A DNA stretch of 64,000 nt from Acrocarpospora pleiomorpha (GCF_009687885.1 NZ_BLAF01000005.1:38529-102528); one strand, 5' to 3'; shown: positions 53,656-62,590, numbered from the stretch's first letter. Translations and numbers: made by a program. The notes: a model not told the origin generated them from the sequence alone.

Positions 53656-55230
53656 CTATTCCTCGAAGGTGGTGCCGCCGGCGTGGACCCGGGCGTTGGC
53701 CCCGACAGCCGACTGGTTCATGTCGATCTTGCCGCCCATGTTGAGCACACCCAGGTTGTTGATGATGCTCGCGGCCCCGCGCCGGAACGACACGGGATCG
53801 AGCCCCGCCGACGCCAGGAACTCCTCCGTCGCCGTGAGCAGCAGCCGCTCGATGATCTTCAAGTGATCCTGGATCAAGGTCTCGTCCAGACGCGCGTCTG
53901 CCCACGGGACGCTCGCCCAGTCCTCCCGGACGCTGCGCCGCGTGCCTATTGTCCCCCCACGCCGGGGCACCAGCGTACGATCCCGCCCCGCCAGTATCGC
54001 CCCGATCACCAGCCCCGGCGCCGCCACCAGCCGCCACACCCCGGCCACCTGGCCGGGCAGCTCGCCCACCCCGCGCGCGACGGCCCGCACGACCGCTCCG
54101 GGCCCGTTCTCCGCGTACGCCTCGACCTGCTGGAACTCCGGCGGCGTACGGGTGAGCGCGCAGGTGACCAGTTCCAGGCTGAGCGTGCGCGCCTTGACCG
54201 TGGCCCGCAGGAACACCGTGACGACGACCTCCTCGGCCACGTGTGTGGTGATCTCCAGGAAGTGCCGCACCCGGCCGAAGGGGTTGTCGACGACCGTGTC
54301 GATCTCCTCCTGGCCGGGCCGGATCCGCAGGAAGTCCCGGTCGCCGAGCACGTCCTCCTCGGCGACGTAGAGCCGGTCGCGGAGCTCGAAGCCGGGCAGC
54401 TCGGCCAGGGGTTCCAGGACGTCCTTGAGCCGGGCGACCAGCGCGGAGGCGCGCACGTGCGGGGTTTCGTCCGGCTGGAGCGCGTCGGCTCGTTTCAGCG
54501 GGACCCCCATCGCCCACCGGTGGACCAGCTTGCCGCTGCCCACGAAGAGCTTGTCGGCGCCGGTCCGCCGGTAGACGACGTAGGGGTACCGCTGCTGCCG
54601 GTCGATCTCGTGCAGGCGCGGGCCCCCGCGCCGCACCCGCATCGAGCTCGCCCAGTAGGTCTGGTTGAGCGCCTGCTGCCGCAGCCCGCCCGCGAGGCCC
54701 GCCACCACGGCCAGCAGGATCCCCATGCCGCCGGCCGTCCGCCCCAGCTCCCCGAGCGGCGTCCGCACGGCCTGGGCCACCACGGGCGGGACGAGCGCGA
54801 ACAGCAGGCAGCCGGTCACGCCGAGCCGCAGGAGCCGCGTCCGCCCCGGCGTCACCTCGCCGCGGCGCGGCCGACGGTGTTCCCGCGCCTTGACGGCCCC
54901 GCGGACGGTCAGCCGGGCCAGGCCCCAGAAGCCGAGCCCCCCGGCCACCACGATCGTCGCCGGGGCGTTCCTGGCGAAGCAGGCGGCCAGCAGGCCGAGC
55001 AGCGCGACCTGCTGACCGGTCTCCAGCACCCAGGCCCGCCAGGCGTGCCGTACGACCGGGACGAGGTCGAACCCGTAGGAGGGCGCGATCCGGTGCTTGC
55101 TGTCGTTGTGGACCTCGCGGAGGACGTTCCCGCGGAATTCCCGATCGAGGTAGGTTCCCGCGCAGAGGTGGCGGGTGGTGGCGTCGAGCCGGAACGCGGT
55201 GAGGTCCCGGCCTGCCGGAATGTGGGCCAT
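53656..55230 (-). CDS. Membrane protein of unknown function with C-terminal shared motif
   Basis: A 524-residue protein not recognised as a named family. An N-terminal soluble segment (MAHIPAGRDLTAFRLDATTR, then CAGTYLDREFRGNVLREVHN) precedes three or four hydrophobic segments (about residues 85-200). A long soluble middle region (PYVVYRRTGADKLFVGSGK; VRHFLEITTHVAEEVVVTVF) and one more hydrophobic stretch near 400 follow. The final 33 residues carry N492-L-GVLNMGGKIDMNQ-SAVGANARV, the motif also at the N-terminus of the downstream phosphorylase. ATG at 55230. First gene of the pair, divergent from the NrtR-like gene across a palindrome. Confidence 0.8.
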   Translation of the reverse strand: MAHIPAGRDLTAFRLDATTRHLCAGTYLDREFRGNVLREVHNDSKHRIAPSYGFDLVPVVRHAWRAWVLETGQQVALLGLLAACFARNAPATIVVAGGLGFWGLARLTVRGAVKAREHRRPRRGEVTPGRTRLLRLGVTGCLLFALVPPVVAQAVRTPLGELGRTAGGMGILLAVVAGLAGGLRQQALNQTYWASSMRVRRGGPRLHEIDRQQRYPYVVYRRTGADKLFVGSGKLVHRWAMGVPLKRADALQPDETPHVRASALVARLKDVLEPLAELPGFELRDRLYVAEEDVLGDRDFLRIRPGQEEIDTVVDNPFGRVRHFLEITTHVAEEVVVTVFLRATVKARTLSLELVTCALTRTPPEFQQVEAYAENGPGAVVRAVARGVGELPGQVAGVWRLVAAPGLVIGAILAGRDRTLVPRRGGTIGTRRSVREDWASVPWADARLDETLIQDHLKIIERLLLTATEEFLASAGLDPVSFRRGAASIINNLGVLNMGGKIDMNQSAVGANARVHAGGTTFEE

Positions 55231-55246
55231 AGTGCCCCCCGCAGAC

Positions 55247-55271
55247 TATTAAGGTAAGGATGACCTTAATA
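55247..55271. promoter_or_regulatory. Perfect palindrome between NrtR-like gene and membrane-protein operon
   Basis: TATTAAGGT (55247-55255) and ACCTTAATA (55263-55271) are exact inverted copies with a 7-base spacer, 17 bases from one start codon and 46 from the other. It is a strong candidate operator for the adjacent NUDIX-HTH regulator, controlling both directions. Confidence 0.7.
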
Positions 55272-55316
55272 CGCGGAAGGGCTTTTGGTCAAGTTGACGT
55301 TTAGTAGGGTGGAGCG

Positions 55317-56060
55317 GTGATCGGTACGACCGGGCATGACCCGGAGGTGTCCCTGCTGGCCGTGACCGTGGACTTGGTGATCTTCACGGTTCGTGGGGAT
55401 GAGCTGCACATTCTGGTCATAGAACGGGGGAATGCGCCATTCCTGGGGGTCATGGCACTGCCTGGGGGATATGTGCGGCCGGGGGAGACGCTCGATGAGG
55501 CCGCGGAGCGGGAGTTGCGCGAGGAGACCTCCCTCGATGGGAGCGCTCTCCATCTGGAACAGCTGCGCGCCTACAGCGAACCGGAACGCGACCCGCGCGG
55601 GCGCGTGATCACCGTCGCCTACCTGGCGCTCGGCCCGGATATGCCGCCGCCGGTGGCGGGGACCGACGCGCGGGAGGCCGTCTGGGTGCCGGTCGCCTCG
55701 ATCCTCGGGGGAGGTACCGAGCTTGCCTTCGACCACGCCACGATCCTGCGAGATGCGCTCGAGCACGCCAGATCGCAGCTGGAGCACACCACGGTCGCGG
55801 CCAGGTTCTGCCCCGAGCCGTTCACGGTGGGCGAGCTGCGCCGGATCTACGAGGTGGTGTGGGGGTTCAAGCTCGACCCCAGCAACTTCCGCAGGAAGAT
55901 GACACGCGCGGAGGCGTTTCTGGAGCCCACCGGGGAGCAGCGGTTCCCCGACGTGGGCCGGCCGGCGGCGCTGTACCGGCGCGGCAGCGCGCGTTTCCTG
56001 GTCCCGCCGCTGCTGCGCACCGCCGCTTCGCACGATGACGCCCGCGTTCACCCTGGGTGA
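55317..56060 (+). CDS. NUDIX domain regulator, NrtR-like
   Basis: A 247-residue protein. The N-terminal NUDIX domain has the box GYVRPGETLDEAAERELREE, ending TS where the consensus has a Gly, so catalysis may be weak. The C-terminal ~90 residues form a winged-helix typical of NrtR (FTVGELRRIYEVVWGFKLDP, NFRRKMTRAEAFLEPTG). NrtR proteins repress NAD-related genes and are released by ADP-ribose or related nucleotides. GTG at 55317 with GGTGGAG close upstream. The gene is divergent from the membrane-protein/phosphorylase pair, so those are its likely targets besides itself. Confidence 0.87.
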   Translation: MIGTTGHDPEVSLLAVTVDLVIFTVRGDELHILVIERGNAPFLGVMALPGGYVRPGETLDEAAERELREETSLDGSALHLEQLRAYSEPERDPRGRVITVAYLALGPDMPPPVAGTDAREAVWVPVASILGGGTELAFDHATILRDALEHARSQLEHTTVAARFCPEPFTVGELRRIYEVVWGFKLDPSNFRRKMTRAEAFLEPTGEQRFPDVGRPAALYRRGSARFLVPPLLRTAASHDDARVHPG

Positions 56061-56149
56061 CGACATATTCGGGTTCGGTGACGCCTTGTGTTACGTTGAC
56101 GCTGCATGCGCTCCCCCTGGTCGTTTCATGGTCGGCGAGGGGAACTGCG

Positions 56150-58426
56150 ATGGCGCGGGTTGGCGCTGCGGGCGGGCTGGCGTTGTGCGGGGCGGTCGGC
56201 GGGCTGCTGGCGGCCGCGGTGGCGGTGCCGGCGGTGGTCGGGGCCGGTGTCGTCGGCAACGCCACGGCCGAGACGTTCACCGAGCTGCCACCGCCGCCCC
56301 GGGAGGAGCCGCTGCCCGAGCTCACCCGGATCCTGGACAAGAACGGCAAAAAGATCGCCCAGTTCTACTACCAGAACCGCAGATCCATCCCGATCGGCCA
56401 GGTCTCCCGGCCGATGCGCAACGCCATCATCGCCATCGAGGACGCGCGCTTCTACGAGCACGCCGGGCTTGACGTCAAGGGCACCCTGCGCGCGCTGGTG
56501 GCCAACGCCCAGGCGGGCGGCATCAAGCAGGGCGGCAGCTCGCTGACCCAGCAGCTGGTGAAGAACATCCTGGTCAACCGGGCCGAGTCGGAGCGGGACC
56601 GGGACTCCGCCCGGGTGCAGAGCATCCGCCGCAAGCTCGCCGAGCTGCGCTACGCGCTGTCCCTGGAGGAGGTCTACACCAAGGACGAGATCCTGGAGCG
56701 CTACCTGAACATCGCCTACTTCGGCGCGGGGGCGTTCGGCGTGCAGGCCGCCGCGCAGCGGTTCTTCGGCGTGGACGCGGCCCGGCTCACGCTCGTTCAG
56801 GGGGCGACGCTGGCGGGGGCGGTGCGCACGCCGTACTGGACTGATCCGTCGCTGGGGAAGGAGCAGCAGGCGCGGCTGCTGGAGCGGCGGAACCTGGTGC
56901 TCGAACGGATGGAGCAGCTGCGCATGGCGACGCCGCAGGAGGCGGCGCGGGCCAAGGCGGAGCCGCTCGGCCTGCGCATGCAGGCCGAGGGGGGCGGCTG
57001 CGGGGCGAGCCGGTTCCCGTACTTCTGCGCGTACGTCCAGGCGGAGATGCTGACCAGCTCCGCCTTCGGCTACTCCAAAGCCGACCGGGAGCGGCGGCTG
57101 CAGCGCGGCGGCCTGACCCTGCGCACCACCCTCGATCCGATCGCCCAGGAGGCCGCGGAGCGGGCCATCTCCGCCCGGGTCGCGCCCAAGGACACCGAGG
57201 TGGCCGCCGAGGCCATGATCCAGCCGGGCACCGGCCAGATCCGCGCGCTGGCCGCCAGCAAGCACTACGGCCGCAACCCCAACCGGGCGACCAGCATCAA
57301 CCTGCCCGCCGACCGGGAACACGGCGGCGGCATGGGCTTGCAGGCCGGGTCCACCTTCAAGATCTTCACGCTGGCCACCGCGCTGGCCAAGGGCTGGCGG
57401 TTCGGGCAGGGGTTCAACACCCCGGGCGCGTACGTCCCCTCGGAGGGGTTCACCAACTGCGCGGGCGACAAGGTCAACGCCCCCAACGCCACGATCTACA
57501 ACGCCAGCGGCGAGGGCAAGGGCGGCCCCTACAGCCTGGAGCTCGGCACCTGGAAGTCCTCCAACATCTTCTACATGATGCTGGAGCGGGACGTCGGCCT
57601 GTGCGACGTGGTGAAGACCGCGCGGGCGCTGGGCGTCAAGCGGGCCGACGGCGGGCCGCTGGCCGAGGTGCCCACGTTCACGCTCGGCGTCAACGAGATG
57701 GACCCGCTCACCGTGGCCGCCGCCTACGCCACGTTCGGCGCGCGCGGGCGCTACTGCCGCCCTGTCGCGATCACCGAGATCATCGAGCGGGACGGGCGCA
57801 AGGTGAGCGTGCCGCCGAGTTGCTCGCAGGCGATCGAGAAGCCGGTGGCCGACGCGGTCAACCGGGTGTTGTCGGGGGTGTTCACGCAGGGCACCATGCG
57901 GGGCCAGTCGATCGGGCGGCCCGCCGCCGGGAAGACCGGCACCAACAACAGCTACACCTCGGCCTGGTTCGCCGGGTACACGCCGGATCTGGCGGCGGCG
58001 GTGAGCGTGGGGGACATCCGGGGGTCGTACAAGTATCCGCTGACCGGGGTGCAGATCGGGGACTCCTACTACGGCTCGGTGCAGGGGGCGTCGCTGCCGG
58101 GGCCGATCTGGGTGGACTCCATGCAGTCGGCGCTGCGCGAGACCGCTGCGACCTCCTTCGTGGCGCCGGACATGTGGCGGTTCGGCGGTGGTTACACGCC
58201 GGGGTTGAAGGAGCTCATCAAAGCCCAGGAGCGGCAGGAACGGCGGCGGGAGCGGCGCGCCCGCGAACGCGACGAATTCGGCGATTACCCCTACGAGGAT
58301 TACGGGGACTACTTCGACGAGCCTGACACCCGTAGCAACCCCGACAACCGCGACACCCGTGGCAACCCTGACACCCGCGCCAACCCCGGCGGCCGTGGTG
58401 ACGCCGGAAACGCCGGGGGCTGGTGA
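56150..58426 (+). CDS. Class A penicillin-binding protein
   Basis: Bifunctional glycosyltransferase/transpeptidase, 758 residues. Short N-terminus and one membrane helix (about 7-35). GT51 domain: E97 in IEDARFYEHAGLDVKG, GGSSLTQQLVKN and RYLNIAYFGAGAFGVQAAAQ. Transpeptidase: S401-T-F-K, KSSN and K595-T-G. The C-terminal tail is Arg/Glu- then Asp/Tyr-rich and ends in NPDTR-type repeats. ATG at 56150 (MARVGAAGGLALCG) follows GAGGGG; an upstream in-frame start at 56057 would spoil the signal anchor. A PonA-like housekeeping enzyme. Confidence 0.94.
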   Translation: MARVGAAGGLALCGAVGGLLAAAVAVPAVVGAGVVGNATAETFTELPPPPREEPLPELTRILDKNGKKIAQFYYQNRRSIPIGQVSRPMRNAIIAIEDARFYEHAGLDVKGTLRALVANAQAGGIKQGGSSLTQQLVKNILVNRAESERDRDSARVQSIRRKLAELRYALSLEEVYTKDEILERYLNIAYFGAGAFGVQAAAQRFFGVDAARLTLVQGATLAGAVRTPYWTDPSLGKEQQARLLERRNLVLERMEQLRMATPQEAARAKAEPLGLRMQAEGGGCGASRFPYFCAYVQAEMLTSSAFGYSKADRERRLQRGGLTLRTTLDPIAQEAAERAISARVAPKDTEVAAEAMIQPGTGQIRALAASKHYGRNPNRATSINLPADREHGGGMGLQAGSTFKIFTLATALAKGWRFGQGFNTPGAYVPSEGFTNCAGDKVNAPNATIYNASGEGKGGPYSLELGTWKSSNIFYMMLERDVGLCDVVKTARALGVKRADGGPLAEVPTFTLGVNEMDPLTVAAAYATFGARGRYCRPVAITEIIERDGRKVSVPPSCSQAIEKPVADAVNRVLSGVFTQGTMRGQSIGRPAAGKTGTNNSYTSAWFAGYTPDLAAAVSVGDIRGSYKYPLTGVQIGDSYYGSVQGASLPGPIWVDSMQSALRETAATSFVAPDMWRFGGGYTPGLKELIKAQERQERRRERRARERDEFGDYPYEDYGDYFDEPDTRSNPDNRDTRGNPDTRANPGGRGDAGNAGGW

Positions 58427-58429
58427 CAC

Positions 58430-58467
58430 GGGAACGGTCCGGCCGGTCCAGCGGCCGGACCGTTCCC
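58430..58467. terminator. Strong bidirectional terminator
   Basis: GGGAACGGTCCGGCCG (58430-58445) and CGGCCGGACCGTTCCC (58452-58467) are perfect 16-bp inverted copies with a 6-base loop, between the convergent PBP and murA genes. Confidence 0.9.
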
Positions 58468-58471
58468 GCGA

Positions 58472-59773
58472 TCAGCCTCGGCGGATCTTCAGGCCGAGCG
58501 AGGTGAACTGGTCGAACGGGCGGTGGTAGCCGCGCTCGATGTGGTTGACGCCGCGCAGCGTCGAGGTGCCGTCGGCCACGGCCGCGGCCAGCACCGCCGA
58601 GAACCCGGCCCTGATGTCCGGCAGCGTCACGTCCGCGCCGCGCAGCTTGGACACCCCGCGCACCACCGCCGAATGTTTGGCGTTGGTGTCGTGGTAGCGG
58701 CAGGCGGGCCCGCCCAGGCACTGCGCGAACACCTCGATCTCGCAGCCCATCTTCTGCAGCGCCGGCACATACACCAGGCGGTTCTCGAAGACCGTCTCGT
58801 GCAGCACCGACATGCCCTCGGCCCGGGTGAACAGCACCATCAGCGGCGTCTGCCAGTCGGTCATGAACCCGGGATGGGTGTCGGTCTGCACGGCCGCCGC
58901 GCGCAGCCCGTCGGGGGCGGAGGCGGTCAGCCAGTCGTCGGTGATGTCGAACCGCGCCCCCATCCGGGCCAGCGTGGTGATCGCGGTCACCAGCCGGTCC
59001 TGCGGGCAGCCGTGCACCCGCACCTCGCCCCCGGTGACCAGGCCGGCCACCAGATACGAGAAGGCCTCGATCCGGTCCCCGGCCAGCCAGGTGGACGCGC
59101 CGCGCAGCCGCTCCACGCCCTCGATCACGATCCGCCGGTCCGGGCTGAGCTCGATCATCGCGCCCATGCGCTGCAGGAACAGCGCCAGCTCGACCACCTC
59201 GGGCTCCATCGCGGCGCCCTTGATGACCGTCTTGCCCTCGGCCAGCACGGCCGTCATCAGGATCGTCTCGGTGGCGCCGACGCTCGGATACGGCAGCGTG
59301 ATCCGGGTGCCGTGCAGCCGGGTCGCCTTCGCGGTGATGCCGTTCTCGTCCTCGATGATCTCCGCGCCCATCGAGCGCAGCGCTTCCAGGTGGAAGTTGA
59401 CCGGCCGCCGCCCGATCGGGTCGCCGCCCACCATCGGGACGAACGCCTCGCCCGCCAGGTGCAGCAGCGGGCCCAGCATGAGGATCGGGATGCGGTTGAG
59501 CCCCGTGTACTTCTCCGGCACCCGGGGACGGATCTCCGGGCCCTGCTCGATGGTGATCTCCCCGTCGGTGATCTCCACGTGGATGCCGAGCGCTTCCAGC
59601 ATGGCGGCCGTGAGGCCGACCTCGCCGACCTCGGGGGCATTGTGCAGCGTGCTCGGGCCGGTGCCCAGCATCGCCGCGACCATGTGCTTGGAAACCGCGT
59701 TCTTGGACCCTCGGACCTCGACGTCCCCCCGTAGCGGGCCGGAGGGTTCGATATGCCACGCCTCTTCGTTCAC
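58472..59773 (-). CDS. murA: UDP-GlcNAc enolpyruvyl transferase
   Basis: First committed step of peptidoglycan synthesis, 433 residues. N-terminus GDVEVRGSKNAVSKHMVAAM includes the conserved Lys-Asn; TLPYPSVGATETILMTAVLA and PDIRAGFSAVLAAAVADG are MurA features. The active-site loop reads GGDPIGRRP, with Asp118 where E. coli has the catalytic, fosfomycin-alkylated Cys115. Mycobacterial MurA is a known natural example of this change, linked to intrinsic fosfomycin resistance. GTG start at 59773 with a weak ribosome binding site. Whether it is the only MurA in this genome cannot be seen here. Confidence 0.92.
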   Translation of the reverse strand: MNEEAWHIEPSGPLRGDVEVRGSKNAVSKHMVAAMLGTGPSTLHNAPEVGEVGLTAAMLEALGIHVEITDGEITIEQGPEIRPRVPEKYTGLNRIPILMLGPLLHLAGEAFVPMVGGDPIGRRPVNFHLEALRSMGAEIIEDENGITAKATRLHGTRITLPYPSVGATETILMTAVLAEGKTVIKGAAMEPEVVELALFLQRMGAMIELSPDRRIVIEGVERLRGASTWLAGDRIEAFSYLVAGLVTGGEVRVHGCPQDRLVTAITTLARMGARFDITDDWLTASAPDGLRAAAVQTDTHPGFMTDWQTPLMVLFTRAEGMSVLHETVFENRLVYVPALQKMGCEIEVFAQCLGGPACRYHDTNAKHSAVVRGVSKLRGADVTLPDIRAGFSAVLAAAVADGTSTLRGVNHIERGYHRPFDQFTSLGLKIRRG

Positions 59774-59873
59774 GGAGCAATGCTAACGGCGGGCGGACCC
59801 GGCGGGGCAGCACGGAAGACGACGCGTCGGCGGGCCCGTGGGATCCGCGCGGGATCTCTGTACTATCGGGACG

Positions 59874-60353
59874 GTGCGGCAGTTCAAGTACTTCGCGGGA
59901 ACCGTCCTGGTGCTGGCGGTTCTGGGGGCGGGCGCGGGGCTCGCGTGGTCGGCCCTGGCGCCGCGCACCCGGTACGCGCTCGTCGAGGGCCGGTGGCTGC
60001 TCGCCGACCCGAACACCCAGACGCTGATCGCCGCCGACGGCTGGTTCGCGCTCATCGCCGCCGCGTTCGGCCTGGTCTGCGGCCTGGTCGCGTACCGTTT
60101 CTCGGGCGAGCACGCCATCGCCTCGGTGGCCGGGCTGGGCGTGGGCGGGATCGCCGGCGGCCTGGTCGCCTACCTGATCGGCTCCTCCACGGCCGGCGAG
60201 GTCGTGCAGGCCGCCGCGGCGGGCGGGTTCGCCACCCAGGACCGGCTGGGGCTGACCGCCTTCGGGGTGATCATGTTCTGGCCGGTGGTGGCCGCGGGCA
60301 CGTTCTGGGCGCTGGAGTTCGCGATCACCTACCGGGAACGCCGGGAGTCGTGA
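59874..60353 (+). CDS. Small four-helix membrane protein (DUF2567-like)
   Basis: A 159-residue protein with about four transmembrane segments (residues 7-27, 53-73, 80-103, 130-150) and the soluble stretch YALVEGRWLLADPNTQTLIA between the first two. The layout resembles actinobacterial DUF2567 proteins; function unknown. GTG at 59874 is preferred, directly after TACTATCGGGACG, which could be a -10 element for a leaderless or short-leader message. Its last 29 bases overlap the convergent amidase gene. Confidence 0.72.
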   Translation: MRQFKYFAGTVLVLAVLGAGAGLAWSALAPRTRYALVEGRWLLADPNTQTLIAADGWFALIAAAFGLVCGLVAYRFSGEHAIASVAGLGVGGIAGGLVAYLIGSSTAGEVVQAAAAGGFATQDRLGLTAFGVIMFWPVVAAGTFWALEFAITYRERRES

Positions 60354-61716
60354 CCCGGCCGAATCCGGTGGCCCGCTCGAACGCGTGGCCCAGGCGCAGC
60401 ACGTCCAGGTCGGCCCACGGGCGGCCGATGATCTGCACGCCGACCGGCAGGCCCGCCGAGGTGAAGCCGCAGGGCACCGAGAGCGCGGGCCCGCCGAGCA
60501 CGCTGATCCAATAGCAGGAGCGCATCCAGGCCAGGTAGTCCGGCATCCGCTGCCCGTTGATCTCCGTGACGTACGGCTGGCCGACCGGGAACGGCGGGAC
60601 CTGGCTGACCGGGGCCACCAGGAAGTCGTACCGGTCGAAGAAGGCGTTCATGCGGTGATAGAGGGCGGTGCGCAGGCGTTCGGCCCTGGCCAGATCCTCG
60701 CCGGTGACCTTGCGGCCCTGCTCGACGTTCCACGCCACGTTCGGGCCGACGCCCGCCAGGTCGCCGAAGTTGAGCGCGTAGTACCAGGAGCGGTAGATCC
60801 GGAACGCGTCCTCGGCGCCGTCCAGGTCCGGGTCTTCGTGCTCGACGGTCGCGCCCAGGCCGGTCAGCACGCCGACCGCGTCCGCCGTCACCCTGGCCGT
60901 CTCGGTGTCGACCAGCAGGCCGCCCAGGTCCGGGCTGAACGCGATCCTGGTCCCGGCGAAGTCGCGGTCGAGGGAAGCCGCGAAGAGGTCGCCGCCCTCC
61001 CGGACGGCGAGCGGGGAGACCGGGTCGAAGCCGGCGATGGCGGTCATGAACAGGGCCACGTCGGCGACCGTGCGGGCCATCGGCCCGGAGACCCCCAGCG
61101 TGTACCAGGCGGCCGTGGCCGACTTCGCGGGCACCCGGCCCGGGGTGGGGCGCAGGCCGACGATGTTGCAGAAGGAGGCCGGGTTGCGCAGCGAGCCGCC
61201 CATGTCGGAGCCGTCGGCCAGCGCCAGCATGCCGGTGGCCAGGGCGGCGGCGGCGCCTCCGCTGCTGCCCCCGGCGGACTTGCCCAGATCGTACGGATTG
61301 CGGGTGGCCCCGAACACCTCGTTGACGGTGTGCGACCCGGTCCCGAACTCGGGCGTGTTGGTCTTGCCCAGCATCACCCCACCGGCCGCCCGCACCCGCG
61401 TCACCAGCAGGTCGTCCTCCTCCGGCACGTGCTCGGCGAACACCGGCGAACCGTAGGTGGTGCGCACCCCCGCCGTGTCCACCAAGTCCTTGTGCCCGAC
61501 CGGAAGCCCGTGCAGCGGCCCCCGCCAGGGCCCCGCGTCCAGCTCGGCCGCCTGCTTGAGCGCCCGGTCGGCGACCAGCGTGACGATCGCGTTGACCGCC
61601 GGATTCACCGCCTCGATCCGCCGCAGATGCGCCTCGGTCACCTCGGCCGCGCTCACCTGCCTGCCGCGCAGCAACTCCGACAACTCCACCGCGGACGCCT
61701 CGTGCAACGTGCTCAT
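60325..61716 (-). CDS. Amidase signature family hydrolase
   Basis: A 463-residue enzyme. Ser-cisSer-Lys triad: K76 in LPVGHKDLVDT, S151 in GKSAGGSSGGAAAALA and nucleophile S175 in GSDMGGSLRNPASF. Related to fatty-acid amide, glutamyl and indoleacetamide amidases; GatA is unlikely because no GatB/C is nearby and the C-terminal half differs. The substrate is unknown. ATG at 61716 (MSTLHEASAVELSELLRGR). It is divergent from the SEC-C gene with only 31 bp between them. Confidence 0.92.
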   Translation of the reverse strand: MSTLHEASAVELSELLRGRQVSAAEVTEAHLRRIEAVNPAVNAIVTLVADRALKQAAELDAGPWRGPLHGLPVGHKDLVDTAGVRTTYGSPVFAEHVPEEDDLLVTRVRAAGGVMLGKTNTPEFGTGSHTVNEVFGATRNPYDLGKSAGGSSGGAAAALATGMLALADGSDMGGSLRNPASFCNIVGLRPTPGRVPAKSATAAWYTLGVSGPMARTVADVALFMTAIAGFDPVSPLAVREGGDLFAASLDRDFAGTRIAFSPDLGGLLVDTETARVTADAVGVLTGLGATVEHEDPDLDGAEDAFRIYRSWYYALNFGDLAGVGPNVAWNVEQGRKVTGEDLARAERLRTALYHRMNAFFDRYDFLVAPVSQVPPFPVGQPYVTEINGQRMPDYLAWMRSCYWISVLGGPALSVPCGFTSAGLPVGVQIIGRPWADLDVLRLGHAFERATGFGRVTTPGVPGR

Positions 61717-61747
61717 CCGCCCATAGTGCCAGCGGTAGGGTGCTCTG

Positions 61748-62590
61748 GTGCTTCCCGACCACCTCTTCCAGCCGCTCGACCTGGACCGGGCCCTCGACCG
61801 GGCGTACGACCGGGGGGAGGAGCGGGCCGCCTGGGACCTGCTGGCCGACGCGCTGCTGGACCCGAGGGCGCGCGGCGACGCGGGGCTGCGGGCCTATGTC
61901 GAGGTGCTCGTGGACGAGTACACGCTGGACGGCTGGGAGCGCGACACCCTGGCGGTGCTGGGCGAACTCGCGGACGCCGAGCCCGGGTTGCGGGGGGCGC
62001 TGCGGCTGCCGATGGCGGAACTGCACGCGCAGCTCGGCGAACAGGAGTCGGCGCTGCGGCTGCTGCGGGCCCGGCAGCGGGAGCTGGCCGGGCTGCCGGA
62101 GGCTGACCGGGACGAGGAGTTCTATCCGGCGGCGGCCATGGTCGCCGGTGCCGCCGATCCGCGGTTCGCCCGGGCGCTGCTGGACGAGGGGCTGGCGCTG
62201 GCGATGGGCCTGCGCCGCCCGGAGGCGACCGTGCGCTACCTGAGCCTGCTGCGCAACCGGTTCGGGGGCGCGCAGGACCCGGCCGTCGCGGCTTATCTGG
62301 CCGGGTCGGCCGAACCGGAGCCGGAACGGCCGCGTCCGGTTCAGCCGGAGATGGCGCGCAAGCCCACGGTGCGGATGCCGTACCCGCCCGGGGCGGATCT
62401 CAAGGCGCTGGAGAAGGGCTTCCGGGAGGCCGACCTGGAGGCGAGGGTGGCGGTGGTCAGGATCGCCGCGGGCGGGTCCGTGGAGGATGCCGATCCGGCG
62501 GGTGACCTTGCCTGGCCGCCCGGGCGCAACGATCCCTGCTGGTGCGGGAGCGGGCGCAAGTACAAGAAATGTTGCGGGTCGCCGGTCTAG
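61748..62590 (+). CDS. SEC-C motif protein
   Basis: A 280-residue protein. The first ~190 residues are Leu/Ala/Glu-rich helices, probably TPR-like, with LAELHAQLGEQESALRLLR-type pattern. The C-terminal 24 residues are a zinc-binding SEC-C motif: GRNDPCWCGSGRKYKKCCG. This motif in SecA binds SecB or ribosomes; in stand-alone proteins its role is unclear. GTG start at 61748. The stop (TAG) shares the palindrome CTAG with the stop of the convergent ybaK. Confidence 0.85.
   Translation: MLPDHLFQPLDLDRALDRAYDRGEERAAWDLLADALLDPRARGDAGLRAYVEVLVDEYTLDGWERDTLAVLGELADAEPGLRGALRLPMAELHAQLGEQESALRLLRARQRELAGLPEADRDEEFYPAAAMVAGAADPRFARALLDEGLALAMGLRRPEATVRYLSLLRNRFGGAQDPAVAAYLAGSAEPEPERPRPVQPEMARKPTVRMPYPPGADLKALEKGFREADLEARVAVVRIAAGGSVEDADPAGDLAWPPGRNDPCWCGSGRKYKKCCGSPV

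Noticed and set aside
56126-58429. 767-codon minus-strand frame opposite the class A PBP
   Set aside because: Antisense shadow; the PBP carries all catalytic motifs and a good ribosome binding site.
58218-60113. Minus-strand open frame extending beyond both ends of murA
   Set aside because: Frame-shifted shadow of murA; Arg/Gly-rich and crosses a perfect terminator.
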